Of a DNA stretch of 50,572 bases, positions 24,311 to 30,690 are shown piece by piece. Position 1 is the first letter of the stretch, and each line of letters starts with the position of its first letter. This DNA comes from Campylobacteraceae bacterium (lineage in GTDB: Bacteria > Campylobacterota > Campylobacteria > Campylobacterales > Sulfurovaceae). Where the stretch lies: NCBI GenBank assembly GCA_027024155.1, contig JALVTE010000018.1:1-50572 (forward strand), given 5' to 3'. The notes below the pieces were generated by a model. The model made no database searches, was not told where the DNA came from, and was given only the letters and a program-made list of their open reading frames with translations. The position numbers and the translations under genes were made by a program.

Positions 24311-26191
24311 ATGAAAAAAACAGTAATCTATTTAGCGGTTACTGCAGGTGCAGTTATCGCTCTTAGTGGATGTGGTGGAAGTAGTGCAGGTGATTACCAG
24401 GGTGATGATACAAAAAGTAATTTTTACACTTTAAATAAACAAGGTGGAACTAACAGTCACCTTTTTTATGGTGAGGTAAATGAAAAATCTCTTGGTAGTT
24501 TAAAAAATGTCATTGTTGCTTCAGATATAAACACAACTCTTGATGTTAGATACCCAGTTGTAGATAGTTCATATGAAAAAATAGAAAATGGGTATAAAAA
24601 TCTTTATGTTAAAACTTTACATTATGTATCTGCTGGTACCGCTTATAGTGTTGATATGAATAAAAGTGCTACTCTTAATGCACAAGTAATAGAGAGTGGT
24701 TTGTCAAATCCGAGTTATACAGATGTTGATTATTTAGGAGTTAAGTGGTATTTGACTGCTCAAAAAGATGGTAATACTACCCTGATTACACCCCAAAATA
24801 GTAAAGTGCTTTTTGGTAATAGAAAGTTGTTGAGTGTAACATATTCAAGTTTTGGTGAAGCTATTGATGGCTATCTTGTATATAACAACGATTCTAATAA
24901 AATAGAGAAGTGCTCTTTGGATATGAGTTGCACAGATATTATGAGTGCAGGAAGTAGAGATTTTGAGGGAGATATTCTAGGTACAACTTACAGTGTAGTA
25001 TATAGTAATGACAAACTTTATAAAATAGATAAAAAAGATGGAAGTGCAACAGAGATTTCATTAGGTGGAGTAAGTGTAGCAAGCGGGCATGGAACTACAA
25101 GTTTGCAAGGGAATAGCTTCTATTTTATAGGGAGTGATAAAAATCTTTATAGAGTAAACATAGTAGATGAGAGCGTTAGAAAAATTACACCAAATTCGGA
25201 TGATAATTTAGAGGGAATCAGAGCATTTACTGATAGTTATGTAATTTACGGAAGCGATACTATACTAAAAGCAGCAAAAAAAGATGGTAGCACAACTAAG
25301 CCTTTTACTTTAATAGAGACAGGATTAACTAAAGGGTACAAATATGTTACAAATTATGGAGTTGGCGAAGATTTTCTTTTTGTTAAGTATTCGGTTAATA
25401 GGCAAACAGGGCATACAACTTATCAAGCGTGTATTTTTAATGATGGAAAAGTTGAATGTAAAGATAATAGTTTCTGGGCAGCAGTTACTATTAAAAAAGA
25501 TGGTAAGCGGGATTATGAATCAAGTTTTACATATACACCTTATGCATATGTTAGAGTAGATAATACCGATGATTTTGGTGGAGGAGATTTAAAAGCTATC
25601 GATCCAAAACACCCTATGGATGATGGTATTAAAATGGGTAATGTTAAAAACTATAATTTTCAAACATTTATTACAAATTATAGATATAAAGATACTTTAG
25701 TCGATAGTGATGGCGAAGTGATTCTTTATGCAAAAAATGATAATAATTTTCATGTAGATGCATTTAAAATGAATCTGCTTAAGAGAGACTCTTTAATGCA
25801 ACTAACAAATACCAATCCGGTAAATGTGGCAAAAGGTCGAGACCATTGCCATGGAAGAGTTTGTATGATTTGTCATAATTTAGCAGGTGGAAAGATTTAT
25901 ACTGATGTAAATGGAACAAAATCTGCATATAAACATAGAGTAAAACTTGAATTTGAAAATGGAGATACTGTTTTAACTGATATAGCAAAAGGTAAAGGAG
26001 AAAACTTTAGTACACTTTTGACAAATTTGACAAAGGGTAATTTTAAAGCTTATGTTTTAGATGAAAATAATACTGTAGTTAAACACTCTTTAGGGTACAA
26101 TCATAAAGGTGTAGAAGCGGCAAATTGTAACTATTGTCATGCCAGAGGAACTACAAGAAATGATGCACCAGGCACTATAAGTATTAAATAA
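24311..26191 (+). CDS. Di-heme c-type cytochrome lipoprotein with N-terminal propeller-like region
   Basis: The 626-residue precursor has a lipobox ALSGC with lipidated C21. About 450 residues of beta-rich sequence follow, with repeated units such as NDKLYKIDKKDGSATEIS and DKNLYRVNIVDESVRKI that recall TolB-type propeller blades. Two heme c sites are at the C terminus, CMICH (518-522) and CNYCH (606-610), with a beta-sandwich-like segment between them. It should be a membrane-anchored electron carrier outside the cytoplasm. The SD AAGGAAGGAGAAG is strong. It heads an operon with thioredoxin, DUF4266, DUF3570 and ApbE genes. No close named family is recognised. Confidence 0.85.
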   Translation: MKKTVIYLAVTAGAVIALSGCGGSSAGDYQGDDTKSNFYTLNKQGGTNSHLFYGEVNEKSLGSLKNVIVASDINTTLDVRYPVVDSSYEKIENGYKNLYVKTLHYVSAGTAYSVDMNKSATLNAQVIESGLSNPSYTDVDYLGVKWYLTAQKDGNTTLITPQNSKVLFGNRKLLSVTYSSFGEAIDGYLVYNNDSNKIEKCSLDMSCTDIMSAGSRDFEGDILGTTYSVVYSNDKLYKIDKKDGSATEISLGGVSVASGHGTTSLQGNSFYFIGSDKNLYRVNIVDESVRKITPNSDDNLEGIRAFTDSYVIYGSDTILKAAKKDGSTTKPFTLIETGLTKGYKYVTNYGVGEDFLFVKYSVNRQTGHTTYQACIFNDGKVECKDNSFWAAVTIKKDGKRDYESSFTYTPYAYVRVDNTDDFGGGDLKAIDPKHPMDDGIKMGNVKNYNFQTFITNYRYKDTLVDSDGEVILYAKNDNNFHVDAFKMNLLKRDSLMQLTNTNPVNVAKGRDHCHGRVCMICHNLAGGKIYTDVNGTKSAYKHRVKLEFENGDTVLTDIAKGKGENFSTLLTNLTKGNFKAYVLDENNTVVKHSLGYNHKGVEAANCNYCHARGTTRNDAPGTISIK

Positions 26192-26200
26192 GGATTGGTA

Positions 26201-26620
26201 ATGAAGAGAGTGATTTTATATATTTTATTTAGTACAATGCTTTTTGCTTACCAAAAAGGAGATAGCGTTAATGTTACTAATTTGGGTATTAGTTCAAACG
26301 GCGTTTATTTGGTTGATTTTTTTGCCTCCTGGTGTAACTCTTGCCAAAAAGAGTTACCACTAATTAAAAAGTTAAGTGCTAAAGGGGTTAATGTAATTGG
26401 TATTGATGTAGATGAGAATATAGATGATGCCAATAGGTTTTTGCAAGATATGAAGTTGAATTTTAGAGTTATTAAAGACCCAAAAGGAGATATTATTAAA
26501 ACTTTTAATCCTCCTGGTATGCCTGCAATTTATATTGTAAAAGATGGTAAAGTTATAGATACAATTTTTGGTGCTCACGATAACATTGATAGATATATTT
26601 TATCTAAAATAGGTGCTTAG
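26201..26620 (+). CDS. Exported thioredoxin-like protein (TlpA/ResA type)
   Basis: The 139-residue protein has a signal sequence (MKRVILYILFSTMLFA) and a thioredoxin fold. The active site is FFASWCNSCQKELPLI, followed by the cis-proline region PGMPAIYIVKDGKVID. It would reduce or exchange disulfides in the periplasm. AAGGA six bases before the ATG at 26201 fixes the start, 9 bp after the cytochrome stop. Plausible partners in the same operon are the cysteines of the DUF4266 protein and the heme-binding cysteines of the lipoprotein. Confidence 0.9.
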   Translation: MKRVILYILFSTMLFAYQKGDSVNVTNLGISSNGVYLVDFFASWCNSCQKELPLIKKLSAKGVNVIGIDVDENIDDANRFLQDMKLNFRVIKDPKGDIIKTFNPPGMPAIYIVKDGKVIDTIFGAHDNIDRYILSKIGA

Positions 26621-26621
26621 T

Positions 26622-26837
26622 ATGAGAGTAATGTTTTTAATTATTGTAGCACTTTTCTTTAGCGGATGTTCAATAAAAGAGGTAAAGCCATGGCAGAAAG
26701 AAATTTTGGCAAAAGAGTCTATGCAGTTTAGCGGAGGAGATGGTAATTTACGTAAATTTGTAAATCATATCTATTTTTCTAAAGAGGCAAGCAAAGGTGG
26801 AAGTGGCGTTGCAGGAGGAGGATGCGGATGCAATTAA
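26622..26837 (+). CDS. DUF4266 small lipoprotein
   Basis: The 71-residue precursor has the lipobox LFFSGC. The rest matches the DUF4266 pattern: VKPWQKEILAKESMQF, then a short linker, VNHIYFSKEASKGG and the terminal GGGCGCN. Two cysteines spaced by one glycine at the extreme C terminus could bind metal or form a redox pair. It starts 1 nt after the thioredoxin stop. Its last glycine codons also form the GGAGGAGG ribosome binding site of the DUF3570 gene, so the two are tightly coupled. The molecular function of the family is unknown. Confidence 0.88.
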   Translation: MRVMFLIIVALFFSGCSIKEVKPWQKEILAKESMQFSGGDGNLRKFVNHIYFSKEASKGGSGVAGGGCGCN

Positions 26838-27976
26838 GATACTCAATAATAGCTATATCTGCATTAGTTAGCTTTGCTAATGCTCAAAATTATGTTAGTG
26901 TGCAGTATATGGATTATGATGAAGATAGTGTTAGAACAACTGTTCACTCGCCACATCTTGAATTAAATTTAGATTTTGGAGCAGATTATACTTTAAATAT
27001 TAGTGGTGTAATAGATAGTTTAAGTGGTGCTAGTCCTACATATTACGATAGTTCAAGTGGTGCATCAGCAAAAATACCAAAAGGTTCTATTTTAAGTAGT
27101 GATATTGCTTATGGTGATATTCCATATTCTGATAGACGCAAAGATTTAAGCGTTGCTTTAACAAAGCGTTTGAAATCTCGTGATGAGTTGAGTGTTGGGT
27201 ATAACTATTCAACAGAGAGTGATTATATATCCAATGAACTATCTTTGGGCTATTTGCACTATTTAGATAAAAGTAAAAATCGCTCTATAGATTTTGGCTT
27301 ATCATATCAAAAAAACAAAATCAAAATTGGATGTTACTTAGGTAACAGTGAGTGTGATGGAGTTAGTGGGGCAAGTTCAAAAGTTGTAAATGAGTACTCT
27401 TATGTATTGAATACCCAAATTGGTTTTACGCAAATATTGGATAAAAACTCTTTAATTAAAGCTTCGCTTTTTTATATAAATGAGCATGGCTACTTAAGCA
27501 ATCCATATATGAGAATTGTAAGAGATTATAATACAAATCCTAGAATAACAGAAGAGAGAAAACCAGATACACGTCACTCTTACGGTTTAGGTTTAGAGTA
27601 TGACAGAGCAATCAATAGTAAGTTTACTACACTGTTTTCGTATAGGTTGTTTCATGATAGTTGGGATATAACTTCTCATACTTTTGAGACGCAACTATTT
27701 TACGATTTTAATAGTAAGTTGAGGTTAGGAGTTAATTTAAGGGCGTATCATCAAAGTAAAGCTAAGTTTTTCTCTGGCAAAAAAGATTACTTTACAAACG
27801 AGAAGTATGCCTCTAGTGACAGAAGAGTTGGAAAACTAAGCTCCTATAGTGCAAATTTGAGTGCAGAGTATAAAATTAACTCTAAATTTAGTATAAATGG
27901 TGCAGTTGGGTATTATAAACAGGTAGATTATTTTCATAGTAACTTTTATAATATTGGATTTAAGTACAGGTTTTAA
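26828..27976 (+). CDS. DUF3570 outer-membrane beta-barrel with three putative FMN-attachment motifs
   Basis: The 382-residue precursor has a signal peptide ending ANA and then many alternating amphipathic strands; the C-terminal residue is Phe, as in outer-membrane barrels. The start is the ATG at 26828, seven bases after GGAGGAGG; the ATG at 26822 is too close to that SD. The striking feature is three D-x-x-S-G-A-S sequences, at D63-S69, D74-S80 and D177-S183. These match the Dxx(S/T)GA(S/T) motif used by ApbE for covalent FMN attachment. Two cysteines (C169, C176) sit just before the third. The gene overlaps DUF4266, and the apbE start follows its stop. Confidence 0.87.
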   Translation: MQLRYSIIAISALVSFANAQNYVSVQYMDYDEDSVRTTVHSPHLELNLDFGADYTLNISGVIDSLSGASPTYYDSSSGASAKIPKGSILSSDIAYGDIPYSDRRKDLSVALTKRLKSRDELSVGYNYSTESDYISNELSLGYLHYLDKSKNRSIDFGLSYQKNKIKIGCYLGNSECDGVSGASSKVVNEYSYVLNTQIGFTQILDKNSLIKASLFYINEHGYLSNPYMRIVRDYNTNPRITEERKPDTRHSYGLGLEYDRAINSKFTTLFSYRLFHDSWDITSHTFETQLFYDFNSKLRLGVNLRAYHQSKAKFFSGKKDYFTNEKYASSDRRVGKLSSYSANLSAEYKINSKFSINGAVGYYKQVDYFHSNFYNIGFKYRF

Positions 27977-27977
27977 G

Positions 27978-28799
27978 ATGCAGTTTATCTATCGCTTTGA
28001 AGCTATGAGTACACCTTGTGAAGTGCAACTTTTTTCTGATTCTAAAGCAAAAGCAGATATGGTAGCTTCTAAAATTTTAAAAGAGGCGAAGAGATTGGAG
28101 TTAAAGTATAACTACTTTAATTCCAATTCGTTTCTTGCTAAAATTAACTTAAGAGTAGAGCAAAATTTAGATTTAGAGACAGTAACTTTAATAAAACGAG
28201 CAATCAAGTATTATCAAAATACAAATGGAATTTTTGATATTACTATTGCAACTATTAAAGATATATACAAAAGTAGCAAAAGTTTAGAGGAGTTAGAGCA
28301 GAAACGAAAAGAGCTTTTAGATTATGTAGGTTGTAAACATATATCTATTAAAAAGAGAAAGATATATTTTGACAACCATTATACAAAAATAGATTTAGGT
28401 GGTTTTGTCAAAGAGTATGCTGTAGATAGAGCAACTATTATTACTAAAAAAGCTGGAATTAAGAGTGCTCTAATAAATTTTGGAGGCGATATTTTTGCTC
28501 TTGGCAAAAGAGTAGATGGCTCAAAATTCAAAATAGGCATAAAAGACCCAAATAAGCCAACAAAAATAGTTAAATTTGCTGAGATAGAAGATGAAGCACT
28601 TACAACTTCTGCCTCTTATGAACGCTATGAAGTTATAGAGAATAAAAAATTTTCACATATAATAGCTAAAAAAAGAAGTAGTAGATATAAATCTGTAACA
28701 GTTGTATCAAATAGTTGTGTAGAGAGTGGGGTTTACTCTACGGCTTTAATGATAGATGATAATATAGAAACTTCAAATAAGTTGATTGTTTTTGAATGA
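27978..28799 (+). CDS. apbE: FAD:protein FMN transferase (ApbE)
   Basis: The 273-residue protein uses FAD to attach FMN to Ser/Thr of target proteins. Motifs in order are YRFEAMSTPCEVQLF, GIFDITIA, KIDLGGFVKEYAVDRA, ALINFGGDIFALG, TTSASYERY and SHIIAKKRSS. The start at ATG 27978 lies 1 nt after the DUF3570 stop, so the two are coupled. No signal peptide or lipobox is visible, unlike most ApbE proteins, which work outside the cytoplasm. The likely substrate is the neighbouring DUF3570 barrel, an inference from context and motif. Confidence 0.92.
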   Translation: MQFIYRFEAMSTPCEVQLFSDSKAKADMVASKILKEAKRLELKYNYFNSNSFLAKINLRVEQNLDLETVTLIKRAIKYYQNTNGIFDITIATIKDIYKSSKSLEELEQKRKELLDYVGCKHISIKKRKIYFDNHYTKIDLGGFVKEYAVDRATIITKKAGIKSALINFGGDIFALGKRVDGSKFKIGIKDPNKPTKIVKFAEIEDEALTTSASYERYEVIENKKFSHIIAKKRSSRYKSVTVVSNSCVESGVYSTALMIDDNIETSNKLIVFE

Positions 28800-28808
28800 A
28801 GCTGCCCT

Positions 28809-28829
28809 TAAATATTTTCATTGCTTCAG
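28809..28829. repeat. Dispersed 21-bp repeat, copy 2
   Basis: This matches 16485-16505 with one difference. It lies 9 bp after the apbE stop and is followed by degenerate GGTGCGG and GGCACC remnants before the convergent tonB gene. Confidence 0.6.
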
Positions 28830-28901
28830 ATTTTTATTTTGGTATCGTTTATAGTTACTTGGTGCGGTAATAATATAATGGATTTAAATGGCACCTGTAA
28901 A

Positions 28902-29906
28902 TTAATCTAAAGTAAAAGTTATTGTTAAGCAAATATGCATAGGATTTGGAATATTTGGAAAAGAGTATTTTGCTCTGTTTATTGTTTCTCTTGCACCTCT
29001 TTGTAAAAGGGTATGAGCTCCGGAAGTGCTTATATTGCTGACGCTTCCAGATGGGCTTATGTTAAAACAGGTATATACACTTCCTTGCAAGTTCATCTTT
29101 TTTGCAAGGCGAGGGTATACTTTTGCTTCGTTTATTGCTTGGTAAATTTGTGCTTTTATGTTTAGGGAGTTAGTGATTGGTGATTGGTGATTTGTAATTG
29201 GTGATTTGTAATTGGTGATTTGTAACGATTTTTTTGAATGTACTCTACTCTTTGAGCCTTTAGTTTTTTTTCTACTACTCTTGGCTCTAAGTTTTCGGCT
29301 TTTAACTTTAAACTTTAAACTTTGAGCTTTATACTTCTTTCTTTTAACTTTAAACTTCGAACTTTGAGTTTTGAGTTTTTTCTTTATGTTCTTAGCTTTT
29401 TTTCGGCTTTGAACTTTTGGCTTTACAATTTTAACTTTACGCTTATGGCTCTTAGTTTTCTTTTTTACCACTTTTCTTTTCTGCACTGTTTTTAGTGTTG
29501 GAGTTTTTAGAGTTTGTGTTTTGGGCGTTTGTTCTTTTTGAATTTCTCTTTTTGCTTCTACTTTTGGCTCTTTTTTTGTTTGTAGTGTTTGCTCCTCTTT
29601 TGGTTTTGTATCCTCTATTTTCTCTTTAGGCTTTAAATTTTCAACTCTCTTCTCGCTCTCAGCTTTTGGCTTTAAGCTTTCAGCTTTCAGCTTATGGCTT
29701 TCAGCTTTCTTCTCGCTCTTAGCTCTTAGCTCTTGGCTCTTGGCTCTTAGCTGGCGTTTAGCCTTATGCTTTTCTATCTTAATCGAGTTAAGTGAAATTT
29801 TTTTAATATTTGAGTCTGTAGAAAAACTATTGTGTTTGAAAAAAGAGAAAACAAGTGCAACTGCAAGGCTATGAAGCAGTAGTGATATAAAAAATGCTCT
29901 ACTCAT
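28902..29906 (-). CDS. tonB: TonB energy transducer with heptamer-built Lys-rich linker
   Basis: The 334-residue protein has one N-terminal membrane helix (about 4-22) and a C-terminal TonB domain (about 245-334: VYPRLAKKMNLQGSVY, GSVSNISTSGAH, CLTITFTLD). Both ends are normal, but the periplasmic linker is long, rich in Lys and Ser and poor in the usual Pro. It is written in heptapeptide-like steps such as ELRAKSE and KLKAESL. The DNA beneath consists of three arrays of degenerate 7-bp repeats (29170-29225, 29281-29378, 29659-29756). The start overlaps exbD by 8 nt. It forms one operon with the copper receptor, exbB and exbD. Confidence 0.9.
   Translation of the reverse strand: MSRAFFISLLLHSLAVALVFSFFKHNSFSTDSNIKKISLNSIKIEKHKAKRQLRAKSQELRAKSEKKAESHKLKAESLKPKAESEKRVENLKPKEKIEDTKPKEEQTLQTKKEPKVEAKREIQKEQTPKTQTLKTPTLKTVQKRKVVKKKTKSHKRKVKIVKPKVQSRKKAKNIKKKLKTQSSKFKVKRKKYKAQSLKFKVKSRKLRAKSSRKKTKGSKSRVHSKKSLQITNYKSPITNHQSPITNSLNIKAQIYQAINEAKVYPRLAKKMNLQGSVYTCFNISPSGSVSNISTSGAHTLLQRGARETINRAKYSFPNIPNPMHICLTITFTLD
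29170..29225. repeat. Eight tandem heptamers (TTGGTGA / TTTGTAA) inside tonB
   Basis: Eight exact 7-bp steps alternate between TTGGTGA and TTTGTAA types. They encode the I-T-N-x-x-S-P steps before the TonB domain. Similar ATTGG words occur in the purT leader at 1655-1690. Confidence 0.9.
29281..29378. repeat. Fourteen tandem heptamers (TAAACTT type) inside tonB
   Basis: Fourteen 7-bp steps, most ending in CTT or TTT, run through the Lys-rich linker. The frame stays open because three heptamers equal seven codons. Confidence 0.9.
29659..29756. repeat. Fourteen tandem heptamers (TCAGCTT then GCTCTTA types) inside tonB
   Basis: Seven units of TCAGCTT type, one diverged unit, five of GCTCTT(A/G) type and one last diverged unit. 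The same unit families occur in the intergenic fold-backs at 15232-15364 and 18238-18646. Confidence 0.9.
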
Positions 29907-30282
29907 TTTCTTTACTGACTATTGCAATATTGTTAAAGTTATTGGATTTAAGAGTATCTAAAACTTTTACAAAATTGTTAAAAGATGCATTTTTATCGCA
30001 ATTTATCAAAAGAGAGTCATTTTTATCGAAACTTTTAATTTTTGTTTTAAAGTCATCGAATGCAAGTTCTCTGTTCTCTACAAAGAGTTTTCCATCTTTT
30101 GTAATAGTTATTGCAATATTTTTATCTCTTAATTGCTCTTTTGCACTTTTTGCTTTTGGTAAATTTACGGGAATCAATTTTTTTTCGATTAAAGTTGAAG
30201 TAGTAAGCACTATAGCTAAAAGCACAAGCATAATATCTACTAAAGGGATAACATTTAAAGAGTCAAACTTTTTAAGAGCCAT
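29899..30282 (-). CDS. exbD: ExbD proton channel subunit
   Basis: The 127-residue protein has one N-terminal membrane helix containing the conserved Asp in NVIPLVDIMLVLLAIVL, and a periplasmic domain. With ExbB it uses the proton gradient to drive TonB. The ATG at 30282 overlaps the end of exbB by 11 nt, so the genes are translationally coupled. An upstream TTG at 30291 is less likely. tonB overlaps its end. Confidence 0.93.
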   Translation of the reverse strand: MALKKFDSLNVIPLVDIMLVLLAIVLTTSTLIEKKLIPVNLPKAKSAKEQLRDKNIAITITKDGKLFVENRELAFDDFKTKIKSFDKNDSLLINCDKNASFNNFVKVLDTLKSNNFNNIAIVSKENE

Positions 30283-30682
30283 ATTCAACAAGCTTTGTTT
30301 CGATTTTTCTAACTAAAATATTATAAAGCACAGTTGCAATAATTGCAACTATTAAACCAGCGGCAGTAGTTTTTAATGCAAGAGCTAGAGATTCCATAAT
30401 TTTATTTGCTGCCAAATTGCTTTGAGCCATAGTAATAAAGGTTTGCATAATAGCTAAAACTGTTCCAAGTAAACCAATATATGGTGCATTAGAAGCAATA
30501 GTCGCAATCGTAGTAAGATTATTGCTTAAGTGATTCTCTAAGAGTTCTTTTGTTTTAAACTCTTGCAAATTTACTTTTTTAAAATAAAAGATACGCTCAA
30601 AAAAGAGAGCCACGGCAATTATGCTCATTAGTAAAAGCAAGCCGATAATGCCGTAGTCTATAAACTCTTTAAGGTAGTGCAT
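30272..30682 (-). CDS. exbB: ExbB proton channel subunit
   Basis: This 136-residue MotA/TolQ/ExbB-family protein has three membrane helices: about residues 12-28, and two after the cytoplasmic loop with APYIGLLGTVLAIMQTF and ALALKTTAAGLIVAIIATVLYN. It is short, as is usual for Campylobacterota ExbB. AAGGAG precedes the ATG, 8 bp after the receptor stop. It forms the channel with ExbD for TonB. Confidence 0.93.
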   Translation of the reverse strand: MHYLKEFIDYGIIGLLLLMSIIAVALFFERIFYFKKVNLQEFKTKELLENHLSNNLTTIATIASNAPYIGLLGTVLAIMQTFITMAQSNLAANKIMESLALALKTTAAGLIVAIIATVLYNILVRKIETKLVEYGS

Positions 30683-30690
30683 ACTGCTCC

